Shown here in pieces: positions 19,031 through 30,889 of a stretch of 64,000 nucleotides of DNA; the stretch's first letter is position 1, and every line of letters starts with the position of its first letter. The notes below the pieces were generated by a model. It was not told where the DNA came from, made no database searches, and saw nothing but the letters and a program-made list of their open reading frames with translations. Origin of the DNA: Nemertoderma westbladi (lineage: Eukaryota; Xenacoelomorpha; Nemertodermatida; Nemertodermatidae). The stretch lies in the NCBI GenBank assembly GCA_032718475.1, contig JAUCBJ010007462.1, positions 62,001 to 126,000 of the forward strand, given 5' to 3'. Both the position numbers and the translations under genes were made by a program.

Positions 19031-19670
19031 AATATTTTTATTGCAAATAAAATTTACAAATTTGACACTTCTCCCTATTTATTTATTATTATTTTTTATT
19101 ATTTTTTATTTTTTTTTATATACTGGATACTCTTGTGCAAAATTTAAACTTTAACTTCCTGACCTATATAAGACTTCACAAAAATTGCCGCCCGTAACAT
19201 CCTAACTATTTTTACTTCAAATTGTATAAAATAAATTATCAATAACTTTTCTCTGAATCTACTCTGTTTTGGTCAATTAATTAAACATCATTCCTATTTA
19301 AATAAAATCGCCATCATCCACTCTTTCAATTTCAAATTTTAGTCTCAACCAAGTAGGTATCGGTTAATAGTATCACAATAAATTTAGTTAATGGTTCTAT
19401 AAATATTTCATTTTTTGGGCCGGAGAGTATTTAAGGATATAAAAAAATGTGTCATAATATAAATACCCAAGGTAGTAAAATAATATTTCATGTCTGATAC
19501 TTAGCTTAACACCTGGCTGATTGCGTCCACTAGCTCCAGGCTATTAGCAGTCAGCCAGCTTCAGTCATCATTTATAAGTATTGATTTAATTATGAAAGTG
19601 TATTGCAATTTCTTATTTGTTTGATTGGAGAAATAAATATAATGATAATGATAATGATAATGATAATGAT
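16508..19670 (+). mobile_element. CR1/L2-like LINE (copy C1), 5'-truncated, with 3' UTR and AATGAT tail
   Basis: The element holds part of an endonuclease and a full RT in one frame, then a 610-base 3' UTR and five exact AATGAT repeats (19,641-19,670). Short tandem-repeat tails of this kind are usual for CR1/L2-group LINEs. Its start replaces part of the 5' LTR and interior of the Copia element. I see no target duplication, so insertion probably came with a deletion. Confidence 0.85.
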
Positions 19671-20937
19671 TATCAGAGGCTTTCAGGATAACAAAAATGA
19701 TATTGAAACGACTATGTCTCCGACAATAGACAAAGGTGTATTGCGTTTGGTGTTATAAGACGAGCTTTTTTGCAGAGCCCACTAGACCGAAATGTTTATG
19801 TGATACCACCTAAGGAGGCAAATGTACCTGAAGGTAATTGTTGGAAACTCAAGAAAGCTGCCTATGGGTTAGCAGATGCTCCTCGTAAATTTTATGAGAA
19901 AGTCCTTAGTATAATGACTGAGATTGGAATGGAGCAGAGTAGGGATGATCCCTGTTTACTTTTCTGTATTAAGGACAACAAGCTTGAAGGACTATTATGT
20001 ATATATGTAGACGATTTTATTTACGGAGGTTCATATGAATTTGAAGAGAGAATAATTGGAAACATAAGAAAGAAACTGTTGGTTGGTGAGGAAAATATAT
20101 CAAATCATCGGAAATTTGTTGGAATGGATATTCGTACAGAAAGTTGTGGGGATTCTTTTGAATTACATGTTTCACAGATTAATTATATTGATGGAATACA
20201 TCAGATTAACTTACCTAAAAGACCCGATGATAGTGTCTTGCTCAAAGAAGAAGTAAGGGAATTGAGATCATTAATTGGAGCATTACAATGGTCTGCCACA
20301 GTAACACGACCGGGTCTATCATACGGTGTATCAAATATCATGTCTCAGGTTGAAAATGCTACTGTAAAAACTCTGAAAGAAGCAAATAAACTTCTTAGAA
20401 GATGTAAAGCATTTTCCCCTTCAAAGATTGTGTACCAAAAATTGGAGGATCTTCCTGTTCTAGAATGTTATACAGATAGCAGCTTTGGAACTGGACAAAA
20501 TGGAAGTAGCCAGGGTGGAGTCATATTGGCGATGTCATCTGGAAACAAATTTAATATAGTGACTTGGCAATAAGATCCGACGTGTGGCACGTTCAACTTT
20601 CGCGGCTGAAACACTTGCAGCAGCTGATGGGATTGATATGTTGATGTTCTTGTCTGGTATTCTAAATGAGATTCATTTTCATGTTAAACAAAAACGTTTG
20701 AATACTGACTCGCAAAGTTTGGTTGATATCTAAAGAGTGCAGATAGCAATGTCACTGAAAAGCGCCTTCGAGTGGATCTTGGAGCATTAAGAGAGCTAAC
20801 TGATGAGGTTGAAGTGAGATTCGTGCATACCAAACTCCAACTTGCTGATTGCCTGACTAAGAATATTAGTGGATATATCTTGTGGGAAGTTATGAACTGT
20901 GGTGTTTGGTATTCTGACACTCAACTTAAAAACTAAG
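19671..20937 (+). pseudogene. pol: Copia reverse transcriptase C-terminal half and RNase H
   Basis: From about 19,760 the product matches the Copia RT: NVYVIPPKEA, WKLKKAAYGLADAPRKFYE, the catalytic YVDDFIYGG and KFVGMDI. The connection LRSLIGALQWSATVTRPGLSYGVS and the RNase H start LECYTDSSFG follow. After a stop at 20,571-20,573 the RNase H continues in other frames (AAETLAAADG, TDSQSLVD, TEKRLRVDLGALRE, LADCLTKN), so two or three frameshifts break it. It ends just before the 3' LTR, as expected for Copia elements. Confidence 0.88.
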
Positions 20938-20942
20938 ATGAG

Positions 20943-21142
20943 TGTGACTTGAGTTGTGTCAAAGGTTATAAGGCATGGCCTAATATATATTCTGTGTGTG
21001 ATATATTGGTGGAGGGGAGGTTGTCCGTACCGGTACGGTTATTCGGTCTTTAGTGTGTGGTTTGTATTCGGACATATTGCTGGAGTATACTGTTATACAG
21101 TCAGAAGTTATTAGTAAAGAGTTGGAATTAGTTATTTTGACA
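20943..21142 (+). repeat. 3' LTR of the Copia element (200 bp)
   Basis: It starts TGTGACTTGAG and ends TTTTGACA, followed by the TATTC target duplication. Its first 136 bases repeat 16,372-16,507. It contains a CCGTACCGGTACGG palindrome near 21,028-21,041. Confidence 0.85.
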
Positions 21143-21147
21143 TATTC

Positions 21148-21470
21148 ATTATAAATAAATCCGAAAAATATTCAACTCGCGTTATGAAAAGTTGAAATAC
21201 CGCGAATAGTCCCCCCCAATGACCTTTGTGAGGTCTATCGGTAGATCGAGTTTGCGTAGGTCATTTCCCATATAAAAAACCCAAATTTTAATATTGCATA
21301 GTCCTGATTAATTTTTCCTAGAGTTAGTTTTACGAAGATATAAAAATAAATGTTCGATATAAATGTCCATAGAATATCCTGGTCTTCTATTTCTTACTCT
21401 GATACGCTTTCATTCTCTTCGCCCGTCTACTCTCATCGATCGCCAGTGCAGGTAGGGGAGCATCATCGTC
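21148..21470. other. Spacer between the Copia element and ORF-X3, no gene seen
   Basis: This is AT-rich sequence with no supported frame. On the minus strand it lies 3' of the ORF-X3 knuckles and may be the decayed C-terminal tail and 3' UTR of that copy. Confidence 0.45.
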
Positions 21471-23301
21471 TTATGACGACTTTATGTTACAACGGGGGCT
21501 TGTGGAATGTCCACGGAAACCGCATTTTGTGCAGAGGTTGTAGAGGGTTGGACAAACCGATACGTCGTGGCCCGATATAGCGCAATAGGGACAGTAAAGA
21601 ATCCCAAGGATCTGGAGACATGACTCGGTAAGCCGATGTCTCCTGCCGCGTGGACACTGTTCCGAACCGCAGTTTCCGCACACCTCCAGTTGCATCTCCT
21701 GGCCGAAGAATATTGGGATCGGTTCGCCGGCGTAATACTCCAGCCGTTGGTCATTTTTGGGGATAATCGCAGTAGCCGGTAGCCGGTAGCCCGCGGAATG
21801 CTGGGCTCTTGCGGAGTATGTTCTCGCTACGATAACCTTCCTTATAGCCCGCCGGTCGCATCCCGGGCGCCCGTTTCTGGCGGTGGATCCACTCGGTTTG
21901 TTCGGCGTACCACCGGGTGAGTCTCATAGGGTGTTGTGGGACGGAGGGTGCCGTCGCCACAGCCGGTCGGCGAAGGGGTGCCGGGGCGTTCGCCGAAGGA
22001 ATTCCGAGGAGGTCTACAGGGGTTGGAGCTATGCTGGGACCCTTCGCAACCTGTATAGCTGAGCGGGTCCGCTGGGTACTGGGTATAGCTGAGCGGGTCC
22101 GCTGGGTACTGGTACTCGGGATCTCCAAAGACCAGTCTTCTCCTCCTGGGAACGGATATGGAGACAACCTCTGACATGTGTCGCCGAAGTCGCTAAGTGC
22201 AAAGGTGGTTACTAGCTCTCTAGCAGGACTGCCAGAGCCAAGCAGGGTGGTTACGCCTGCCTCCATTGCAGGTTCGGCCGCGGCGACCCGTTTGGCGGCT
22301 GGTCCGTAAGCAACTTCCCTATCGAGTTGTCGTTTTGGGGTGGATAGCAGGACACCTTCCTGTAGCCATAATTCCTCCCCATCCGATGATATCAATGGTT
22401 CCTCTGCACTGAGGAGATCAACAATTGTAGGGATGTTGAACGGTCTGTTATCATCCCAGGATGCGATGACGTTGTGCGTTTTCGTATCTCCCGGTGGGAT
22501 ATTCTCTACCGCTTTGAACGCATGGTCGATAACTTCATTCCACTCATAGTCGATGAAGGATCTAGGAACTGCATTAATGAGTTTATCGAGAGTCTTGCAG
22601 ATGAACTTGGCAACCGTATATGATTCCATTGTGACGTAGATAAAGTTCCGTCGATCCGGATTCTCCCATTTCTGGTGGATCATCCACTTTCTTTCTACGT
22701 CCTTCCAACGATTCTCTCGCTCATTCTTTATCTCTAATTCTGGGTGTGCACCATATATCTTGTTATAGTCTAGAAATTTCTGTGGTTTAAAGTCTATACC
22801 GCCGTTTAGCACCGCGAGGTAGCCGATACCGGATTTTGTCGGTCTCACTTCCCGGAATCCACGCATGAATTCTGTGGATCGCAACCAGGCTAACAGGGTT
22901 TGGGAGTCGACGAAGTGACTAATGCCATTAAGGTCTTCTCGACAGTTTCTTCCGAAGGGAGCTTTAGCGTAGTCGTTTCGGATATCCGCCTTTATATCCG
23001 ACCCAATTTTAATAACATCGAAATCGAATAGGATCTGTTAGATCTCCGTTGGTAATAGCCAGACCGCTCCAGCTGTCCGCACCTCTTGTTTGGGTGTCGG
23101 GAAGATTTAAACCATCTAGGGTTCCGAGGACGATCACCAATGATCGACCGTATTCCTTCGTCCCATACTTCTCCTGGTAGTCGTCGCGGTTCTGGATGAC
23201 TGATATACGCTCCTCTCGTAGCGTCACTGTACATTCTGCTAGGTTTCCCCAGTGGGCGAACTATGTACTCTTGTCATCGACGAAACTTTGACATCGCGCC
23301 A
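21471..23301 (-). pseudogene. ORF-X3: diverged, N-terminally truncated member of the three-knuckle family
   Basis: Read on the minus strand, several frames align with ORF-X1 from about residue 170: NLPDTQT matches NLLDTQT. The central block (SGIGYLAVLNG..., then IYGAHPELE) aligns best with ORF-X4 (TGMGFIAHLLYN..., EAYGEY). A proline-rich linker includes a short tandem duplication near 22,062-22,106. The cysteine region follows after a frameshift near 21,700: a modified first knuckle, CPYCAISGHDVSVC and CTKCGFRGH. The N-terminal third is absent, cut off at the LTR of element 2. Sequence is much more diverged than X1 versus X2, so this is a separate, older lineage. Function is unknown. Confidence 0.75.
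23286..23301 (-). promoter_or_regulatory. Primer-binding-site-like sequence beside the element 2 LTR
   Basis: On the minus strand, TGGCGCGATGTCAAAG begins directly at the LTR end (CACA|TGGCGC). A TGG-initial 16-mer at that position is what a tRNA primer-binding site looks like. Yet the neighbouring sequence reads as ORF-X3, not gag, so it may be coincidental coding sequence. Confidence 0.3.
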
Positions 23302-23896
23302 TGTGACAGGATCAGAGGATCCCGACCGGGTTTTGGTTTATTTATGCGTCAGGCCGCACTGTGTGATGGAAAAGAAAGAGTTGTTGTTCCGATATTATTG
23401 ATAAACTCTGATAGTAATGGTTATAGTATACAATGATAGCAGATAACAGATAGCACAGTGTCTGACCGGTAATATAGATAATAATTGGTGACGGCGGTGA
23501 CGGTATAAAGTGTCACCGTACTGCCCTGAATAACTGAGATAACTGAATGTGATGGGCACTGACCGGTAATATATATATATTGGTTAGCTACATTACTTAT
23601 TGCCATTGTACCTAGCGGATGCGTTTCCTGGCTCTGATTGGCCAATAACCTAATTCTCGGCTCTCAACTCTGTGGGAGTGTTTCCCCCCCCCCCCCCCCC
23701 CCACTGCTGTTACTTTCCCCTCCCGGAGGTTTAACCTCTGACCTCCCTTTGTGTGTGGCCCTTCGGGGTTTGTTGTCGCCGTTTACTGGGTGTGTGATAC
23801 GAGGTTAATTGGGGATTAACCTCGTATCCCCAATATTGCTAAAACGTTCCACTTCCCAACTTTATGGGGTGGTGGGCGGAATTGAATCCGCTCACA
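23302..23896 (-). repeat. LTR of BEL/Pao element 2
   Basis: About 595 bp, beginning TGTGAGCGG (versus TGTTAGCG in element 1) and ending CTGTCACA. It contains a 19-C run on this strand at 23,684-23,702, the covarying hairpin at 23,800-23,824, and AT repeats near 23,570-23,581. The CTCCCCCAC just outside its start is the complement of the polypurine tract. Confidence 0.8.
23800..23824 (-). promoter_or_regulatory. Covarying hairpin inside the LTR (element 2)
   Basis: CGAGGTTAAT and ATTAACCTCG form a 10-bp stem around a 5-base loop. This is the element 2 counterpart of 12,769-12,793, with a compensatory pair change. Confidence 0.7.
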
Positions 23897-23905
23897 CTCC
23901 CCCAC

Positions 23906-23934
23906 ATGCTATCTTTCCGGTGAGAAGATAGCAT
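23906..23934 (-). promoter_or_regulatory. Stem-loop before the polypurine tract (element 2)
   Basis: ATGCTATCTT and AAGATAGCAT form a 10-bp stem adjacent to the purine tract and LTR, as in element 1. One pair at the loop end is lost. Confidence 0.7.
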
Positions 23935-24639
23935 CACCGACTAGTGCGCTTCAATTCCGCTGGATCCCGATCTACTATCGGGTGTGAGGTGGAGTTCTCT
24001 TTCTCGGAGCCGGATTTCCAGGCTGCTCCCTATGGGCATGATATTGCTACCCTCTCTTGGTTCAACTTAGTCTACCTGGCACCAAGACATCTGGCGTCCC
24101 GTGTCGAGATGATTGTGGATTTCTCACACAATTTTTACCTCCCCACTACTCTCTCCACTCTAACTCTGCTCTAACTGACTCTAACTTTCCCTCCACTCTA
24201 ACTCTCGGACCCCTTTGTCCCTCACTCTACCTCTTACTCCTCCCCCCCCCCACACTTGAATTGCACTCGCCTTCCCTCCACGCGTTCTATACTCAACCTC
24301 TAACTAGCCCACTCACTCCTGACGAGCCTCACCCTCCCCTCCTGTGCCGCCGCACTCAAGAAGTGTGAAGTCGTCCAATGCCCCGTCCTGTCATAGTCAA
24401 TTGGTCCCCAGTCCCAGTAGCTAATTGGAAAAGGTTATATGCCTATAGTACTTACTTTAATTGTATTTGCTATGTGACTATACTAATGATTATTACATAC
24501 GTACATACTAATTGCACTTTTAATTAAATTAGCACTTAGGAGTTCGTATTACTTCACATGTGGCGCCTTCCAGGCATCTCCACACCCAAGTTCTAGTTCG
24601 TTCCACCCGACTTTGGGAAGATCTCAACTCCTTCCCCCT

Positions 24640-24961
24640 GTCGTCCTCCTCCCTCGGTCATTTCCTGGTCACTGCTGCTCCCTTGGTCTTATCCCCTTTC
24701 AGATTCCTGACCCTCACCGTCACCTCTCTACTGATTCCCGTTGTCGACTCCTTGGGCGCTGGTGTTATCAGCTCCCGGTATCGCTTAGCGGGTGGCCCCT
24801 CCGAATGGCCCTGTTGTTTCCCCCTAGTGGCGTCCCATAGGATCACTTTCATAGCCCGCGGCACATGCTCCGCATCACTCCGGCATACGACGCCGCCGTT
24901 GACACCTCCTGATAAGTAAACGGAAGTCTCCATTTAATGATCTCCAGGTGGGCCTCCTGGT
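24640..24961 (-). pseudogene. ORF-X2, C-terminal part (3' of the LINE insertion)
   Basis: On the minus strand this segment encodes the same C-terminal tail as ORF-X1: EHVPRAMKVILWDATRGKQQ, then the basic KRYRELITPAPKESTTGIS region and TKGAAVTRK. It continues the copy interrupted at 28,283. A stop and small indels separate it from the preceding block near 24,900. Tail sequence is well conserved between the two elements, supporting a coding role in the past. Confidence 0.85.
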
Positions 24962-24973
24962 TGATATTAAAGA
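24962..24973 (+). repeat. Target-site duplication (left) of LINE A2
   Basis: TGATATTAAAGA is repeated exactly at 28,271-28,282. It corresponds to the conserved FFNI codons of ORF-X, confirming insertion into that gene. Confidence 0.9.
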
Positions 24974-27900
24974 CTCGATTTAAGAGCTGACTCGGCAAAA
25001 AAGCACCCCCCAACCCCCACTATGGATTACATTAGTAATGCGGAGGTCCAGCCACTAAAGGCCAGTGGAATGACTGGACACAATCGGCCTCACAGGCGTC
25101 AGTTATCTCCTGACCGGCTGCCTGTCTCACCCCCTACTGGAGAGAGAGTGGCAAACAATTCTTTGAGTCCCTTTCCTGATGACCTTTCTGGCCCAAACCC
25201 TGGGTCACAAGGGAGGCCAGATTGTGAGGGGGAGAGGGATTCTGGAGTTGGAGGCTACTCTCATGTTCCACCCCGACCAACAAAGCCATTGGTGAATCTG
25301 AGGCAAGTCACTAGACTGGCCTCAGTAAACACCCTAACACTCGGGTCCCCAATGCGACAAGGTGAGCTGACTGCCTTGGCAGATAAGCTTTCTCTTAGTG
25401 CAGTGGGTGTTCAAGAGCACCGAATGCAGACTGGACAGACTGATGAGGTTCTGATTAAGGACATGGGGGGCGGTTGGCGACTCGCCCTCGCTTCAGCAGA
25501 TGATAGTGGCAATGGTGGAATTGGTCTATTGATGAATCCAACTGCACATGCAGCATTGGACAAAATAGACCAAATCTCTAACCGCATCATCCGTTGCCAC
25601 TTCTCATGTTCTGGAAGACTGGCTAAGAAGTTTCCTAAGGTGGTTCTGATTGTGTGCTACTCTCCAACTAGTGTTGCCCCTGTAGAGGAGGTGGAAAATT
25701 TCTACCAGAATCTACAAGCAGCTACTGATGGAGTGGATCAGCATGCATTCTTAACATTCCTGGGAGACTTTAATGCAAGTCTGCATCAATCACCTACATC
25801 GCCCTGGGTCTATAGCAATAGTGTTAACCGAAATTCCGTCCATCTTCAGGATTTTATCTCTGGAAATGGATTGTTTTCGGCTGGAACCCAGTTCAAGAAG
25901 CGAACTGGAAAGCTATGGACTCATAGTGGACCCAGTGGTCACAAGTCCCAGATAGACCATATCCTGTTTCGTAGGAAATACAGGAGCTCATTACAAGACT
26001 GTAATGCATTTACACTACGACCCTTCTCCATTGATCACCGCCTTATTGTGGCCAAGGTAAGACTTAGTCTGCGTGCTAGCAGAGCAACGAAATCTACCTT
26101 GCCGCGGCATGACTGGTCCTCTCTGTTGTGACAGCCAAGTGTGAGATCCAGCTTCACACTACAGCTGAGCAACAGGTATGAGGCTCTTGCCTCTGAGGCG
26201 GCAGATCACTGTGAGGGCTATACTGCCTTCACAGAGGCAGTTAAGTTAGCAGCTGCAGAAACAGTTCCTGTATACCCTCGAAACAGGAAACGGGCCCCCT
26301 GGACTGACAACAAAATTCGTAAGTGCCGAAATGACCTCTACAAGGCGCAGAAAGAGTCCCGACTCAAACAGACTACAGTGGCCAAGAATGCAGTTAAGGC
26401 TGCATCTAGGTCCCTGAACAGGCAGTACTCGGTTAATTTACAGGAGCTAATAAACCAACAGGTTGATGCCATCAATGATGCTGACGACAGCAGGCAATCA
26501 TCCCAGGCATGGAGATCGATTAACTTTCTTGCTGGTCGAAAAAGCCAACCAACCACCAAGGTTAAGGCTGAATCACCAGTGGTTGGAAGGCCCACTTTGA
26601 AAAGCTCCTCAATAATGACAGGGTATTGCCTGATAACTTTATAGAAGTAAAAGTGTCTGAGTCTGTACTCCCAGATATTCCCATTGGTGATATCTCCTTT
26701 GCAGAAGTGAAGGCTGCTGCAAAGAGCATTAAGACCAATCGTGCCAGTGGAGTAGATGGTGTTCCCCCTGAGGTCTTTAAAATACCTGAGTGTTTAAAGC
26801 TCATCTATCCCATCATAGTAGACATGTACCGTACAACAAGAGTCCCACAAGAAATGAAAACAAATAAGTTGGTGCCAGTTCCCAAGAAGGGCAACCTAAC
26901 ACTCTATGGTTCTTTTCGGGGAATCTCATTGATCTCAATTGATGCAAAGCTATACAATAGAATTCTATTAAATCGCATCAGAGATCCCATTGAGACTGCT
27001 CCGTGGAAATCAGAATGGGTTCCGTAAAGGTCGTGGGACCATGGAGCCCATTTTGGCACTTAGAAGGATAATTGAAGAGTTATCAAAAAAGAAAGACAGG
27101 CATCTGGCTGTTATCTTTGTTGACTTCTTCAAGGCCTTTGATTCAGTCTCTCGGTCACGTATGTTCAGCATACTTTCATTATATGGGATTCCTGATGAAA
27201 TTATTGCAGCAATCAGATCAGTATACGATGGTTCGACAACATTTGTGTCTACTGTTGACGGTGACACAGAACCATTTGAAGTGTTATGGGGCATCCTCCA
27301 GGGAGACACACTTGCACCATTCTTGTTCATAATTGTTGTTGACTATGTTCTACGCATGTCCTTAGATCATCATAATGATGACGGGGTGATGTTAACTCCA
27401 CCTACTGGCTCCAGAAGTCGAGGAAATCCTGCCAAGTACCTAACTGATCTAGACTTTGCTGATGACTTAGGAGTACTCTCAGAATCACTAGAGGGAGCCC
27501 AACGGCTCCTCAGCTCACTAGAACATGCTGCTTCTAGTTTTGGTCTTTTTATTAACTCCAGAAAGACCAAAATTTTGACAGTTAACTTTGAAAGTCGTCA
27601 GCAAGTCTCTGATCGGATGAGCATAAGCTCAAAAGATGGTATGCTTGAGCATGTGGATGACTTCTGTTACCTGGGATCATGGATCCGGAAGTCAGGTGAG
27701 GACCTTCGAATACGTAAGGGAAAGGCATGGGCAGCCTTGAATAGGCTTTCCAGGATTTGGAAGTCACCGAGAATTAATCGGAAACTTAAGGTCCGGTTAT
27801 TTAGAGCAGCAGTAGTTCCAGTACTCCTCTATGGGAGTCCATGCTGGGCTCTAACTGCTGAGGACACCAAATCTCTGGATGGCACATTCACAAGAATGCT

Positions 27901-28270
27901 ACGCCGGGTTCATTGTGTCAAGTTCAATGCACACATCTCCAACCAGACACTATATAACATTGGAGGTGTCTCATTGGTTCCCCCAAGCTTGACACTAGAA
28001 CAAAATCGCCTCCGCTTTGCAGGACATTGCTTTCACCGTGAGGACCAGCCAGTGCATAATCTTGTACTTTGGCAGCCTCATGGAGTGAATAAGAATGGTG
28101 GACAGCCCATGACTTTCTTGAGACGCATCTTAAAGGACACTGGCCTTGAAGATGCGGATGATCTAGCAAATGTCATGGGTGATAGGGAGTTATGGCGGTG
28201 CAATTTTGTCGATAAGCCAGCACAGCATTCTTAAAAATGCAGCTGCAATGTAGCATGCCGATCCTAGTAG
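24974..28270 (+). mobile_element. RTE-type LINE family A, near full-length copy A2
   Basis: The 3.3-kb element lies between exact 12-bp target duplications and ends in CCGATCCTAGTAG. It encodes an APE endonuclease and RT as a single ORF, broken by a stop and two small deletions. It is the longest family A copy here and may be nearly complete at its 5' end. Confidence 0.92.
25022..28234 (+). pseudogene. LINE A2 ORF: APE endonuclease and reverse transcriptase
   Basis: The N-terminal ~95 residues are low complexity. The endonuclease then follows: VNTLTLGSPMRQGELTAL, VGVQEHRM (catalytic Glu), FLGDFNAS and DHRLIV (the SDH-like motif, here IDH). The RT has NRASGVDGVPPEVFK, FRGISLIS, FRKGRGTMEPI, FVDFFKAFDSV, LDFADDLG and the C-terminal RFAGHCFHR block. 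Breaks are a TGA near 26,129 where copy A3 has a Gln codon, a 14-base deletion near 26,580, and a 2-base deletion near 26,995. The protein would nick the target and copy its own RNA. This copy is dead. Confidence 0.9.
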
Positions 28271-28282
28271 TGATATTAAAGA
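28271..28282 (+). repeat. Target-site duplication (right) of LINE A2
   Basis: TGATATTAAAGA is identical to 24,962-24,973 and directly follows the TAG-repeat tail. Confidence 0.9.
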
Positions 28283-30406
28283 AGCCCCACCGGAATTCCT
28301 GGTCCTTCATCCGCTGTCGGGTCATGGCGCCGACATCGGCCCACTCCTCGAAAATCCTAAACTTCTCCTCATCGTCCATCCAGTCGCACTGGCGTCCGTA
28401 GTGCCCCCGGAAGTTGCACTTAGAACACCGGTTGTGCAACCGTGGACACGCCCCCATCCTGTGGCTCTAGTCGCGGCAGTAGAGACAACTAGTCCCTTTC
28501 TGGAATCGGTACAAGCAGCTCCTTTCCTGGTGAGTCTGCCTCCTGCAGTAATCGCAGCCGAGTACTAATGCCTCCCGCCCCACGTCGTCTTTCGTCCCAA
28601 GCGATCTCCTCGGTCTGTGGAGTCGCTGGTAAGCAAACTTCCGGACGTTAGCGTCCCTGTCCACGTCTATCTCCTCGCCCCATCCGGGCATCGTCTCTCC
28701 GAATACTACCCGTGGTGCCGTCCCCGGTTGCTCGCCCAACCTGATGGTGCTCCCCGCGAAATCCATCGCCGGCTCCTCATGCACCCAGGCCCGCTTGCCG
28801 GGTCTATCCCAGAAGGCCCTCGCCCCACTGGCCATCACCACCCTCCCGCTAACCCAGTCCGTGTCCGAGTGGCCGATTCTCCTGATGGGCGGCATCTCTC
28901 CGAACTCGTCGTCATCCTCGTCCTCCTCTGCGAGTGGCTCCAATCCCGGTATCCCGGTGGATCCACTGTGACCCTTCACACCTTGGCTCTAGCCCGTGAC
29001 TCTCCATCCTTCCAGTTCCCCTGGCCTCCTCTGTGTGAAATCGCCCTCGGCACCCGCTGGTATGGGCGTCGCCTGCAATCCCGATGTCGACTGTTTCGGT
29101 GATCCCACCGTCCACCCCAATTCTCGCCCTAGAGACTTGCCCAAACTCCCTGATGTCCAGTGTAGCTCGTCTAAGGCCGCCTGTTCTTCGAATCCATAGC
29201 TCTCCCTTCTTGCTTCCTCCTCCCTTTCTTCTGCCTCCCTCCTTTCTCGCCTAGCGATTTCTTCCAATCGCTTCGCCTCTCGTCTATCCGCCTCTAGCTG
29301 CTCCCACCTCTGATATTTCGTATCCACCTCCCCGTCTACTAGATATCGGCAGTTATAGTATACCGACTCGCCCTTCAGCCCCGGGTGGTCTACCAGACCC
29401 TCGAAAGCCACTTTGAAGGCTCTTCTGTAGTTCAGGGATGATCCCGATAGCAGGAATGCCATTGGTTCTCTCTCGATAACCAGTCATGAATAGGTTTAGT
29501 AAATCTATCATTATCCAGTCCTCCTGCAGGATATATCGCTTCTGATATACCTTTATTGCTATTCTCCGGAATTGATACACCTCTTGCTTCCCCGGTCTTG
29601 CTCCCCACTTCAGCGAGTTTGCCAACTCCGCTCCATACTCCTCTCTGAATTTACTCCAGTCCATTGGTTTGTGACATACGAGCCCCATTAGCTGGCCCAT
29701 CGCCACCACTCCACAATGGCCTGCATTCTCTACTAGTCCCAACCCGTCTGGCGCTGTCATAGCCATGTAGACTGTCTGCATGTCCAGGAGGTTGGGGGTC
29801 TCCGGACCAATGATCCTCTCCGCATCGTCGCCGATCGCCGATCGCCGATCCCACCTTTATCATCGACTTCTCTCTTACTAGGGTTTGCACCGCCTTAGGC
29901 AACTGGTTCAACTTCGGCCCGTTCTTCTTCCCATACTTTCCCAGGTCGAACAGGAATATATCCCGATTTGGCGCAGCCAAATGCAGGAGTATGGTTCTGG
30001 TTGACCCCGCCGACCCTCTCCTCGAACCTTCCTTGTCTTCCAAGGTCCCCTCATCGTCTAGGACCATGTATCCTCCCTGGCTGACGGACTCTACAAACCT
30101 CTTCCAGTCCTTTCTCAGTGGTTCCTTTGGATACTTCGGTATCCCAAACTTTGCCTCGTCTCCCTTCACCACATAGTGGAAATGCTCGAAGATTGCGTTG
30201 TCTAGCGACGGTGTCCCATAGGTTCCGACCAGCCGCTGTTTGTGCACCTCCCTGAAATGGTCCTGCAGCGCTCGCGCTTTGTGACCCCTCTCTAACCGCT
30301 CGTAGTATCCCCTCGTCTTCTCTTCCGGACGCCTCTCGGTGAAATCCACCAGTATCTCCTTTCCTCCCAACTCCGCCTTTCTTTTTCGAACAAGTTTCTC
30401 CGCCAT
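28283..30406 (-). pseudogene. ORF-X2: three-knuckle protein of element 2, N-terminal and central part
   Basis: This is a close relative of ORF-X1, readable from its start ATG (complement of 30,404-30,406) through the third zinc knuckle to the LINE insertion at FFNI. All three CX2CX4HX4C knuckles are recognisable (about 28,370-28,550), but a TAG replaces the Glu codon inside the second (near 28,468). Frameshifts lie near 29,850, 29,470 and 28,980. The acidic linker and coiled-coil region are conserved. It lies 3' of integrase and the palindromic array, exactly as in element 1. Confidence 0.88.
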
Positions 30407-30889
30407 TTCGAACTCTCCCAATCGCTCACCTATAAGGTAGGGCCTTGCCAAGGCGCAATATAGATGAGTGATGAAGTTTGGATAGTCTGTGCGGTCCGAT
30501 AATGGCCTACCTCTCGCTGAATGTCAGGTTATTGCCTAATTTTCCTATCTTATTTTCTAAAAGTGCTCATTTCTACTAAATTTCGTAATTTTGTCCGTTA
30601 CTTTAATTATGTTCTGGAATATTTTTCATTACTGTTACCATAATTTGTTTAATTTCTAATTTCTAATATTTATTTTAATTCTACAACTGTGCTATCAGTA
30701 TTTACTAATGGATTATTTCTATTCTAATCCATATTCTAGCCTACTCTATGGGCTTGTGCAGTACAGCAGTATGTCTCGTGCGGCCTACACGATCTGTCCA
30801 GCTGTACCCACGTGCCCCCCTCTCGCTACTCACTACTAATTTTCTAACTAATTTCTACTAACTCTTACTAACTCTTACTGTATACTATA

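Larger units (their letters stand above)
16372..21142 (+). mobile_element. Copia LTR element with 5-bp target duplication, gutted by a nested LINE
   Basis: Both ends are defined: TATTC at 16,367-16,371 precedes a TGTGACTTG LTR start, and TATTC at 21,143-21,147 follows an LTR end TTTTGACA. The 3' LTR is 200 bp. The 5' LTR is cut after 136 bp, where a LINE begins. After the LINE, Copia sequence resumes inside the reverse transcriptase gene. Gag, protease, integrase and the RT N-terminus are missing. Confidence 0.85.
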
